NCBI GenBank assembly: GCA_910578615.1
Contig: CAJTRI010000017.1
Location: 14,242-66,700, forward strand
DNA: 52,459 bases
Reading direction: 5' to 3'
Source: an uncultured Duncaniella sp.
Lineage (GTDB): Bacteria > Bacteroidota > Bacteroidia > Bacteroidales > Muribaculaceae
Positions within the stretch are counted from its first letter, which is position 1; the number at the start of each line of letters is the position of its first letter. Shown in pieces: positions 37,301 through 44,529 of this stretch. The position numbers and the translations under genes were made by a program. Under the pieces are notes generated by a model that was not told where the DNA came from, made no database searches, and saw only the letters and a list, made by a program, of their open reading frames with translations.

Positions 37301-38403
37301 AAATAAGGGTTGCCGACAACGGATGCGGCATCAAGGACGAAGATAAAGAGATGATATTCGAACGTTTCTACCAAGTACCGCTCGTCAACGAATGCCATTC
37401 GACAGGCAGTGGCGTAGGACTTAACCTTGTAAAGGAATTTGTCACGCTCCACAACGGAACTATACGTGTATGTGACAACGTGGACAAGGGGGTGGTATTC
37501 ATCATAACTATTCCCATTGTCGATACCGAAGAGTCATGTTCGCAAGAGCCGTCTGATAAGACTGCCATGACAGACGTACCTCCGACAGATATTGAATACA
37601 ATGAAAGCGAAGAGCAAGACAACGCCGACAGACAGCGACCTGTGATACTGATAGTTGATGACAATGACGATTTCAGATTGTTCATGAAAGACTGTCTAAA
37701 CGCCGACTATAATGTCCATCAGGCAGCAGATGGCGCCAAAGCCTGGGAAATGATTCCCGAACTTCAGCCAGACATCGTCATCTCTGACGTGATGATGCCG
37801 GAAATGGACGGATACGAGCTGTGCAGAAACATCAAGAACGACATACGCACATCGCATATACTTGTAATCCTCCTTACGGCAAGGACGGCAAAAGAACACG
37901 AGCTTGCCGGCCTCGAAAGCGGCGCCGACGACTATATCACGAAACCGTTCAATATCAACATTCTCACGCGGCGAATCAAGAATCTGCTCCAACGCCGGAC
38001 TGACAAACAGAAACAGCCTATGGAAATCGAGCCAAACAAAATTGCCGTCACTTCCCTCGACCAGAAACTGATGCAGAAGGCCATACGCTACGTAGAGGAC
38101 AACATCGAACGCAGCGACCTGTCGGTAGAGGAGCTAAGCGGCGTCCTCGCCATGAGCAGGGTACATCTCTACAAAAAGATGGTATCGATCACCGGGAAGA
38201 CACCGATAGAGTTTATACGCATAATACGTCTTAAACGTGCGGCCCAGCTACTGGCCGAAAGCCAGCTCAGCATTGCCGAAATAACCTATCAGACAGGCTT
38301 CAACAGCCAAAGCCTGTTCAGGAAATACTTCAAAAACGAATTCGGACTATTACCATCCGAATATCAGGCAAGGCATGGAAAAAGATATAACGAATCCATC
38401 TGA
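34324..38403 (+). CDS. Hybrid two-component system sensor-regulator (HTCS) of the glycan locus
   Basis: All parts of an HTCS are in this one 1359-residue protein. A signal peptide leads to a periplasmic sensor of two seven-bladed Reg_prop propellers (repeats such as DSRGFMWFATSNGLSRYDG and DSRGLLWISTAAGLNIYD) and a Y_Y_Y domain (about 710-780, YAYKLDGFDSDWTETG). One membrane helix is at about 790-813. The kinase follows with phospho-His849 in NISHDLRTPL and an ATPase domain (NAFKFTPAGG; GSGVGLNLVKEF). The receiver has Asp1112-1113 and phospho-acceptor Asp1155 (ISDVMMPEMDGYE). An AraC-type DNA-binding domain closes it at about 1250-1350. Such proteins sense oligosaccharides in the periplasm and activate nearby susC operons. 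It is divergent from the seven-gene operon and is very probably the activator of the whole locus. Confidence 0.96.
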   Translation: MTHRIVPLLTIIWITLTSAATDNINFMHLTANDGLCHNQIIDMVRDSRGFMWFATSNGLSRYDGYDFRNFTKDKIPAKTIFDIQEHENGNLLVNFGSKRYFFFDSKKETFTNVTDIFPDQYGITVAPSMIYIDSRKDLWIVTEDNMYLCRSGSDNPLPVKSGDHPGQNPTGMTSDRTGVMMVYSDCSIRHFDYKTGKMDYSSHLTATDNATEDNYRIYCDKDGDYWIYGNEGIWMFNPSDNKWYDITREWSPSCLSGTRVRDIDSDNNGRIWLAIDNGGLNIIDKKSRKVSHIRYNINNERSLGQDGVTCLYADNDGGMWAGTFKRGVSYYNEKFFKFKSEKFRVFNNVSNFTPDVGALAEDSSGNLLVGISDMLVRMGRKTKNLEMFRLTESNESETSDNAIVEIATEKGGTVWLATYNRGLMSFDGKSFHRHQLDTSDRHSIANKTIWAIGLDNGGRLWIGTWGAGLYSLDTSTGRVTAHHGKDGAYTKEQISSVCISKDNKIYMGTTYGLLIYDPQNDTSEKIFGNRKNDTHLTNTLISHVYEDSRGLLWISTAAGLNIYDRRHDELMIPENDLGHKIINGVAEDNDKNMWVSCSDGMYHLIVNSDPREQTYSFTNRKFDDAGISDILGLNQKAILRKSDGRIVLGGVGGVSFIDPSDLKYDTTTPHVQITGIQLFNHEVKIDSVYDGRRIMTMAPPYADEIHLNHSQNVFSISFSAMNYMFPDKMRYAYKLDGFDSDWTETGSNKITYTNLAPGKYTLMIKAVNNDGYASNEYARLKIIIAPPFWQSWSAYILYTLIFVGLIVLVRLYLKRKEQSKYEMMQIKQDAEKKHEIDDLKLRFFTNISHDLRTPLTLILTPLEYVIERIDNQDLKKKLEMAHNNAMRLLVMVNQLLDFRKSDMKGHKLVITRGDIVDTVRTVCDNFTMYSEHRNISLTFFSSEKKLFMDFDEDKVNKIVMNLLSNAFKFTPAGGRVDVSLNTVRSDDGRESLEIRVADNGCGIKDEDKEMIFERFYQVPLVNECHSTGSGVGLNLVKEFVTLHNGTIRVCDNVDKGVVFIITIPIVDTEESCSQEPSDKTAMTDVPPTDIEYNESEEQDNADRQRPVILIVDDNDDFRLFMKDCLNADYNVHQAADGAKAWEMIPELQPDIVISDVMMPEMDGYELCRNIKNDIRTSHILVILLTARTAKEHELAGLESGADDYITKPFNINILTRRIKNLLQRRTDKQKQPMEIEPNKIAVTSLDQKLMQKAIRYVEDNIERSDLSVEELSGVLAMSRVHLYKKMVSITGKTPIEFIRIIRLKRAAQLLAESQLSIAEITYQTGFNSQSLFRKYFKNEFGLLPSEYQARHGKRYNESI

Positions 38404-38418
38404 CGGATTCGTTATATC
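38384..38418. terminator. Inverted repeat spanning the regulator stop codon
   Basis: gatataacgaatcc (38384-38397) is perfectly complemented at 38405-38418, with a 7-base loop containing the TGA stop. It sits between convergent genes (regulator and esterase) and could act as a two-way terminator, although neither side has a strong U-run. Confidence 0.5.
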
Positions 38419-38460
38419 CTACCTTAGAAATCGCAAAAAATACTATTCTCTACTTATCTA

Positions 38461-39309
38461 TCAAATCTCCTCACGGAGCCATTTTTCAAGTTCTTCCATC
38501 CACTGGCATTTATACTTGAAACCGTCTCCGTAGCCCCAGCCGTGTCCTCCGTCAGGATATGCATGAAGTGACGCACGGACATTGTTGGCAAGGAGGGCAG
38601 AATAGTAGTTTATACTGTTCTTTACCGGGACGGCTCCATCGTCAGACGAAAGCATGATAAATGCCTTAGGGGTGTCGGCGGTCACTTGAAGCTCGTTGGA
38701 AAACTTGTCCTGCAACTCTTCTGTCGGAGACTTGCCGATAAGGTTTTCACGTGAACCGCCATGCGTATAGGACGGATCCATGGTTATCACAGGATAAAAC
38801 AACACCTGGAAATCAGGCCTTGTCTCCTTGGAGGAGTAATGGGTGGCAAGTGTCGAAGCAAGATGTCCTCCTGCCGAAGCCCCCATGATTCCGACCTTGG
38901 TCGGATCAATCCCCCATTCAGCCGCGTTCTTACGCACGAGCCTCATGGCCTGCTCGGCATCGCCGAGAGGTATCTGGTGATTTCCCTGCGGAAGACGGTA
39001 TTTCAGCACCACGTAGGCTATTCCCTGGTTATTGAACCACTGGGCCATGTCATGGCCTTCGTGTCCTATTGCAAGCCATCCATAGCCGCCGCCGGGGCAC
39101 ATTATGACAGCCTTGCCGTTGGGCTTCTGCGGAAGATATACGGTGATAGCCGGGTCACGGGTGAAATCGTTAGCCCTTATCGCATCCAGCTTCACTGACG
39201 AGGTGTCTGCCGGGTTCTTGTCCCACAACAACATCTCAACCTTTTTTTGGGCAGGGGCTGACAATGTGGCCGCCAGCGCCACTGCACACAGTATCTTACG
39301 GAAATTCAT
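38461..39309 (-). CDS. Secreted alpha/beta-hydrolase, probable carbohydrate esterase
   Basis: The ATG at 39309 gives a signal peptide (MNFRKILCAVALAATLSAPAQ) and lies 13 bases after the GH97 stop; an upstream in-frame TTG would overlap that gene and is less likely. The 282-residue protein has the oxyanion-loop motif CPGGGYG, nucleophile Ser145 in GASAGGH, and Asp/His candidates in LSSDDGAVP and PDGGHGWGYG near the end. This esterase/lipase type is common in plant-polysaccharide loci as acetyl or feruloyl esterase. It is the second esterase of the locus and unrelated in fold to the SASA protein, which suggests a substrate with more than one kind of ester. The exact ester is unknown. Confidence 0.8.
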   Translation of the reverse strand: MNFRKILCAVALAATLSAPAQKKVEMLLWDKNPADTSSVKLDAIRANDFTRDPAITVYLPQKPNGKAVIMCPGGGYGWLAIGHEGHDMAQWFNNQGIAYVVLKYRLPQGNHQIPLGDAEQAMRLVRKNAAEWGIDPTKVGIMGASAGGHLASTLATHYSSKETRPDFQVLFYPVITMDPSYTHGGSRENLIGKSPTEELQDKFSNELQVTADTPKAFIMLSSDDGAVPVKNSINYYSALLANNVRASLHAYPDGGHGWGYGDGFKYKCQWMEELEKWLREEI

Positions 39310-39322
39310 ATTACAGGGATTT

Positions 39323-41266
39323 TTATTCTGCAATCATTACAAACCCGCCGTCAGGAAGTATCTCCACTGGGACAGACTTGGTGTTTTTGATCTTTATTGT
39401 CTTGGCTTTAAGATCCTTACCCTTCTCATCGGCAAGAATGGTAGCGGAGCCGGACACGGTTCCGAGTGATGAAAGGTCAAGTTTCAGCTTTACCGGGGTT
39501 TTAAGCGCGTTTACACCGGCTATATACCATTTATTGCCGTTGCGCCTTGCGAGTACCACATATTTGCCGGGATAACCGTCAATCAGTTTGGTATCATCCC
39601 ATGTGGTGGGAACTTCTTTCATAAATGATATCGCATCAGCCGGAGTGTCGGTCAGGTTGTTGGGCGTTATCGCAAAATTCTGCACAGGATTCTGGAACAG
39701 CACGGCGGTAGCGATTTCAAATCCGTCGCCGGTACGTCTCTTCCACCCGCTTTTGTTGTCACGTGACATATGCTTGTTAAAGAATGTACCGCCATACTCC
39801 ATAAGGGCGACCGAATTGCGGATAAACGGATGCAGCGTTGCATGGAAAGCCTCCATCTCACAGAATATATCCTCGAATATAAGATTTTCCGACGCAAATA
39901 CGGCCTCGCTGCCTACATGGTTGGGATACATTCGCTCCCAGCCTCTCGGAAGTGTGCAGCCATGGAATATCACATCGATTCCATAGTCGGCGGCATCACT
40001 GAGAATATCCTCGTAAAGGCGCATCGTCTCCTGCTTGTCACCGCCGAAGAAGTCTACCTTTATACATTCAACCCCGTTGTCACGTAGCCATTTCATCTCC
40101 TTCTTACGGACAATCGGGCGATCCATCTTATTTATAGGGCTTTGTACGATGTCATTCCAGTGACCGCTTGACGAATACCACAGGGCAGGTCTCACACCTT
40201 TTGACTTCGCATAACCTAAAAGCTCCGGCATACGGTCATAGCCTATGTTCTTATCCCATCCGGCATCAATCAGTATATGCTCGTAACCGAGATCGGCCGC
40301 AAGATCTATAAATGTCTTCTGGTCATCCATATTCATGCTGTTGTCCTGCCATACGATCCAGCTCCATGTGCCACGCCCCGGACGTGCCGGACGCATAGTC
40401 TCATAACGTGGTTCCACAACGTTCCAAGGTATGGTTGTCTCCACGATAGGGGCAAGGTTGTCGGCCACTGTGATTGTGCGCCATGGTGTAGCACCCGGAA
40501 GCGATATACCAGGGGCGGTGGTGCCGTTGCCGTTGTTCTCCTCTGGCATGGGATATGCGATGGAAAAGACTCCGTCTTTGTAGTCTGTCAGGTGAGAGGC
40601 ACAATAATAACCATCCACCCCGGTCTCTGTCAGCAACGCCCATCCGTCATCACCTACCCTGAACAGTGCGGGGAACGTAAAGCCCTGACCAAACTTAGAC
40701 GGAGAATCCAGAGGCGCATCCGTGATATAAAATTCCTCATAACTCGGCTTTGTACGTTTCCAGCCTATCATGGCATCGCTCTGGGAGGTAAGGAAGACCG
40801 TGGTCTCCTTCGGGAAACGGAAGCCGGTCACTTCCTCGTTTATCACCATCGCGCCGGTATCTCCCTGGCAAGGTATAAGATACCTGAAAGCAATGTCGTT
40901 GTCAGACACCAGCCACTCTATATCAAGAGCCTGACCCTTTCGGTTCTTCAACGTAGTTATAAGCTGGTTGGCCTTATACTCGATATGGCTCTTCTTTATT
41001 TTGTCCTGATCGAATGATTTGGACACCTGTCCCCTCTTGGATTCTACCAATGACATATCGGAAGAAAGATCTCCGACATCCGACTTGATGCCGAGAGGTG
41101 ATTTTTCAAGAATAGATTTCCCGTCATAAGTGACAGAATATACCGGCCGACCGTCAGAAATCTCGGAAACCACTTTGAGCCTCCCGTCAGGGCTGAGCAC
41201 ATCAACAGGCGCAGCCCAAGCACTTGCTGAAAGCAGCAAACATAAATTTAATACACTCTTCTTCAT
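39323..41266 (-). CDS. GH97 family enzyme, retaining alpha-galactosidase type (second copy)
   Basis: The start is the ATG at 41266 (MKKSVLNLCLLLSASAWAAP, signal peptide); the 18 codons before it open only with TTG and lack protein character. The 647-residue product shares the layout of the GH97 at 25344: N-terminal sandwich (VLSPDGRLKVVSEISDGRPVYSV), barrel (GTWSWIVWQDNSMNMDDQ; HILIDAGWD) and C-terminal domain. Asp405 in CIKVDFFGGDKQ marks the retaining subgroup; HGCTLPRGWERMYPN follows. The two copies differ strongly outside the motifs, so they probably act on different linkages rather than being a recent duplication. It heads a two-gene unit with the esterase. Confidence 0.88.
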   Translation of the reverse strand: MKKSVLNLCLLLSASAWAAPVDVLSPDGRLKVVSEISDGRPVYSVTYDGKSILEKSPLGIKSDVGDLSSDMSLVESKRGQVSKSFDQDKIKKSHIEYKANQLITTLKNRKGQALDIEWLVSDNDIAFRYLIPCQGDTGAMVINEEVTGFRFPKETTVFLTSQSDAMIGWKRTKPSYEEFYITDAPLDSPSKFGQGFTFPALFRVGDDGWALLTETGVDGYYCASHLTDYKDGVFSIAYPMPEENNGNGTTAPGISLPGATPWRTITVADNLAPIVETTIPWNVVEPRYETMRPARPGRGTWSWIVWQDNSMNMDDQKTFIDLAADLGYEHILIDAGWDKNIGYDRMPELLGYAKSKGVRPALWYSSSGHWNDIVQSPINKMDRPIVRKKEMKWLRDNGVECIKVDFFGGDKQETMRLYEDILSDAADYGIDVIFHGCTLPRGWERMYPNHVGSEAVFASENLIFEDIFCEMEAFHATLHPFIRNSVALMEYGGTFFNKHMSRDNKSGWKRRTGDGFEIATAVLFQNPVQNFAITPNNLTDTPADAISFMKEVPTTWDDTKLIDGYPGKYVVLARRNGNKWYIAGVNALKTPVKLKLDLSSLGTVSGSATILADEKGKDLKAKTIKIKNTKSVPVEILPDGGFVMIAE

Positions 41267-41317
41267 ATTTTGTGATATTGATTTAGGGCATCGTGAACAC
41301 TCTGAATTCTCTCTCTG

Positions 41318-41325
41318 CAAAGGTA
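41318..41325 (-). promoter_or_regulatory. -7 box of the GH97-esterase unit
   Basis: TACCTTTG on the minus strand predicts transcription from about 41311, 45 bases before the ATG at 41266. A weak tttgttaac match to the core of the putative regulator site lies at 41387-41395, closer to the -7 box than in the other two promoters. Confidence 0.5.
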
Positions 41326-41431
41326 TGAATTATTACAGTCCACAGGAGAACAAAAATCGTTACTAACCCAACCAACAACGGGGATATTTGTTAACAACCT
41401 ACGTTAATTATGTTAATCCAACCAATCACAA

Positions 41432-41457
41432 CCCACTGAAAATATGTTTTTAGTGGG
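41432..41457. repeat. Compact hairpin in the GH97-efflux intergenic region
   Basis: cccactgaaaa and tttttagtggg form an 11-pair stem with one G-U pair and a four-base loop. It lies between the GH97 promoter and the terminator of the efflux operon. It is well formed, but its role is unknown; it may be a backup terminator for minus-strand transcripts. Apart from this, the terminator and the promoter I see nothing in 41267-41615. Confidence 0.45.
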
Positions 41458-41498
41458 GACTGAAAGAGACTATATTTTTGGCAATTAACTTTTAAAGA

Positions 41499-41543
41499 AA
41501 GATTCCAATAAGAATTTACCGCTGCATTTCTTATTGGAATCTT
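41499..41543 (-). terminator. Terminator of the efflux operon
   Basis: A perfect 16-base inverted repeat (aagattccaataagaa at 41499-41514, complement at 41528-41543, 13-base loop) is followed in the minus direction by a U-rich stretch (TTTCTTTAAAAG). It is about 70 bases past the last permease stop and separates the efflux operon from the glycan locus. Confidence 0.7.
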
Positions 41544-41615
41544 CCTAAGCCATATTATGATGGATTGTAGCACCAACCTGACCCAGAACGAAGGATGGTA
41601 AGACAGTCTGACACG

Positions 41616-42725
41616 CTAACTACGCTTTGTATATGTTAGAGAGGCTATCATACTGAATAGGACTGCAAAAAATGCAAGTGCCACGAACTGTGGAACAAGC
41701 TGGCTGAAAGATGTGCCTTTGAGGTAGACCGAACGCATTATCTCGATATAGTAACGTGGCGGCACGGCATAAGTGATAAACTGTGCCCAACGAGGCATCG
41801 ACGCGATAGGCGTGAACAGACCTCCCATAAGCTGGAAAACCATGATGAAGGCAAACATCACGAAGATACTCTGCATCATTGTAGCAGACCTATTGGCGAT
41901 AGACACACCAAGTCCCGACATCACAAAGCTGAACAATATGGCGGCAAGATATATAATCATCAGACTCCCTGCCGGTACAAGACCGTAAACGAGCCAGCCG
42001 ACCAGCATCCCGACTGTTACCACAAGAATTCCCACAACCCAGTAAGGAATCAGTTTTGACAATACAAACGTAAATTTTCCCACAGGGGTAACGTTAATGG
42101 CCTCGATTGTCCCGGTCGCTTTCTCGCTTACAAGATTGAGAGCCGGCAGGAAACCGCATATTATGATGATAAGCACGACCATCAGAGCCGGTATCATGTA
42201 GTTGCTGAAATCAAGGGTGGGATTGTAGAGATAAATGACCGACACATCAGGGACAGGCATTCCGGCAGCATGTTCCGACTTCCACCGCGCAACCGTACCC
42301 ATGGCCGACTGTGACGCATATCTCGCTCCGAGCATCCCCTTTGTGGCATTGACTCCGTCAGCATCCAAGGATAGAGCCGGCATCTTCCCCTCACCAATAT
42401 TCTTTTCATATGACGCCGGTATGGTAATAACGGCATCAGCCTCACCATTCTCAACCATATACATGGCCTCCGTATAGGAAGAAGTCAGGCATCTTACAGT
42501 GATGGTTCCAGAAGCATCCATATCACTCATTATCCGTCTTGACAGTTCTGAACGGTCATGGTCAACAACCGCCACATCTATATTTCTGACATCCAGATTT
42601 GCGACAAGAGGCAGAATCAGCATCACCATAACAGGCATCGCCACAATCATGCGGGGGATGAACGGATTGCGTATCATCAGCCATACCTCCTTCTTCAAAA
42701 GTATTCCGAGTATTCTGATATTCAT
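41616..42725 (-). CDS. ABC-2 type efflux permease (second of two)
   Basis: The gene starts at the ATG at 42725, which overlaps the previous stop as ATGA; this gives 369 residues (MNIRILGILLKKEVWLMIRNP). One membrane helix near residues 21-40 is followed by a periplasmic domain of about 140 residues (VDHDRSELSRRIMSDMDASG) and five more helices in the C-terminal half (PALMVVLIIIICGFLPALNLVSEKATGTIEAINVTPV, the ABC-2 signature, in parts). It resembles YbhR/YbhS of E. coli, which with an ATPase and a membrane fusion protein export drugs. It would form a heterodimer with the permease encoded just upstream. It is the last gene of the efflux operon. Substrate unknown. Confidence 0.9.
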   Translation of the reverse strand: MNIRILGILLKKEVWLMIRNPFIPRMIVAMPVMVMLILPLVANLDVRNIDVAVVDHDRSELSRRIMSDMDASGTITVRCLTSSYTEAMYMVENGEADAVITIPASYEKNIGEGKMPALSLDADGVNATKGMLGARYASQSAMGTVARWKSEHAAGMPVPDVSVIYLYNPTLDFSNYMIPALMVVLIIIICGFLPALNLVSEKATGTIEAINVTPVGKFTFVLSKLIPYWVVGILVVTVGMLVGWLVYGLVPAGSLMIIYLAAILFSFVMSGLGVSIANRSATMMQSIFVMFAFIMVFQLMGGLFTPIASMPRWAQFITYAVPPRYYIEIMRSVYLKGTSFSQLVPQFVALAFFAVLFSMIASLTYTKRS

Positions 42726-43771
42726 ATTCTGGACTTGAATTTTCTGACCGCGAGACAAAATACGGCAAACGTCATGAAAGACAATACAATGACCTCTGTC
42801 ACGACGTAACCTAACGGAAGACGCTGGATCATAAGAGTACGCATAGCCGAAATATACCATCGGGCCGGAATCAGACATGAAATCCATTGTATGGGCAACG
42901 GCATATTGTCAACAGGAAAAATCATGCCAGAAAGCATGATGACCGGGAGCATAAAGACAACACCCGACACAAGAAGGGCCGTAACCTGTGTCGAGACCAG
43001 AGTGGACACCAACAACCCGAGAGAAAGAGCCAGCACTATATACAAAACCGTGATCCATATCACATCGAGCACACTCGCGGAAAGCGGCAACCCTAACACG
43101 GTATAGCTGAGAAGAAGCATAACGACAAGGATGGCACACGACAGCAAGAAGTAAGGTACAAGCTTGCCGAGAATGATTGTACGCGGTCTCACAGGAGAGA
43201 CAAGCAACAATGCCATCGTACCCGTCTCTTTTTCTCTGACAATAGAAACAGATGTCATCATGGCACATATGAGAATGAATATCATGCCCATAGTTCCCGG
43301 TACGAAGTTGTAGGCACTTTTGAGCTGCGGATTATACAAGGTACGTGTAATCACCGACGGAGTGACAGATCGCCCACTCATCACTTCTTCCATATAGGCC
43401 GCAGCAGTCTGCGCGATATTTGTATTAGATGCATCAACCATTATCTGGTATTTAAGACGGCCGTCATCCGACATTATCACCACTGCGGCATCAGCCTTGC
43501 CACAGCACAACATCTGTCCGACCTCGTCTGACGACACGACCCCCTTGAAGGTGAAGTACGGATTCACCCTTAAACGTTCGAGCACATCCCTCGTCTGGTC
43601 TGTGTGTTGATTGACCACAGCCACCACATTTATATTGTTCACCTCCGTGGAAATGGCAAAACCAAAAAGTAGCAATAGGATGACAGGCATAATAAGCACT
43701 ATCGTCAATGTGCGAAAATCTCGCACAATATGCAACGTTTCTTTCTTGACAAGAGATGTAAATATTGACAT
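42722..43771 (-). CDS. ABC-2 type efflux permease (first of two)
   Basis: The 349 residues follow the same plan as the next gene: KKETLHIVRDFRTLTIVLIMPVILLLLFGFAIS (first helix, given here as two adjoining parts of one region), a periplasmic domain with VVNQHTDQTRDVLERL, then five C-terminal helices with the conserved IVREKETGTMALLLVSPVRP loop. It starts 11 bases after the ATPase stop and ends in an ATGA overlap with its partner. Similarity of design between the two permeases but modest identity points to an old duplication, as in YbhS/YbhR. They presumably make the membrane channel used by the two ATPases upstream. Confidence 0.9.
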   Translation of the reverse strand: MSIFTSLVKKETLHIVRDFRTLTIVLIMPVILLLLFGFAISTEVNNINVVAVVNQHTDQTRDVLERLRVNPYFTFKGVVSSDEVGQMLCCGKADAAVVIMSDDGRLKYQIMVDASNTNIAQTAAAYMEEVMSGRSVTPSVITRTLYNPQLKSAYNFVPGTMGMIFILICAMMTSVSIVREKETGTMALLLVSPVRPRTIILGKLVPYFLLSCAILVVMLLLSYTVLGLPLSASVLDVIWITVLYIVLALSLGLLVSTLVSTQVTALLVSGVVFMLPVIMLSGMIFPVDNMPLPIQWISCLIPARWYISAMRTLMIQRLPLGYVVTEVIVLSFMTFAVFCLAVRKFKSRI

Positions 43772-43782
43772 GACAAATATTT

Positions 43783-44529
43783 CTACAAATTCCCGGTCTT
43801 ATTACCCTTTGCCACAATACGGAACACCTCGTCCATAGTACGCACGCCATACTGCTTTTTCAATTCCGCAGGACTTGCGAGAGCCTGTATGCGTCCACTG
43901 ACCATGATGGATACACGATCACAGTATTCAGCCTCGTCAAGATAATGCGTGGTCATAAAGACCGTCATTCCCTGCGATGATGCCTCATAGATCATTTCCC
44001 AGAATTTACGCCGCGTCACAGGATCAACCCCTCCCGTAGGCTCATCAAGAAACACAATCACCGGGTCATGTATCGTAGCCACGGCAAAAGCGAGTTTCTG
44101 CTTCCACCCCGTGGGAATATCCTTGACATACATGTCCCACATAGCCTCCATACCGAGATTCTTAAATATACGAGAAGCTTTTGACCTTATCTGAGCATCT
44201 TTCATCCCGTAAATAGTGGCAAACAATATCAGATTCTCCATGACGGTCAATCCTTCATAAAGCGAGAACTTCTGACTCATATATCCTATATGGCGCTTTA
44301 TATCTTCCGATCCACATGATATGTCAAACCCGGCGACCATACCAGTCCCGGATGTGGGCAGGCTCAGCCCGCAAAGCATACGGATTGCCGTGGTTTTCCC
44401 GGCGCCGTTGGCGCCGAGAAAACCGAATATCTCGCCCTTCCGAACCGAGAACGTAATATTGTCAACAGCCGTGAAACTTCCAAATCTCTTAGTGAGACCT
44501 TTTACCGAGATAGCGACAGACTCATCCAT
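43783..44529 (-). CDS. ABC transporter ATPase (second of two) with altered signature motif
   Basis: The ATG at 44529 (MDESVAISVKGLTKRFG) overlaps the previous gene by 8 bases; a TTG three codons earlier is less likely. The 248 residues have Walker A GANGAGKTT, Q-loop YMSQKFSLY, Walker B IVFLDEPTGGVDP and the switch His in MTTHYLDEAEYCD. The signature motif reads PTGWKQKLA instead of LSGGQ, a variant that I know from the second half of YbhF-type ATPases. It therefore looks like the C-terminal half of a YbhF-like tandem ATPase, here encoded as a separate gene. It should pair with the ATPase upstream to drive the two permeases. Confidence 0.9.
   Translation of the reverse strand: MDESVAISVKGLTKRFGSFTAVDNITFSVRKGEIFGFLGANGAGKTTAIRMLCGLSLPTSGTGMVAGFDISCGSEDIKRHIGYMSQKFSLYEGLTVMENLILFATIYGMKDAQIRSKASRIFKNLGMEAMWDMYVKDIPTGWKQKLAFAVATIHDPVIVFLDEPTGGVDPVTRRKFWEMIYEASSQGMTVFMTTHYLDEAEYCDRVSIMVSGRIQALASPAELKKQYGVRTMDEVFRIVAKGNKTGNL

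Noticed and set aside
42726..42887. N-terminal extension of the second permease by 54 codons
   Set aside because: The extension lies inside the first permease gene in another frame; the ATG at 42725 gives the standard ATGA overlap and the expected N-terminus.
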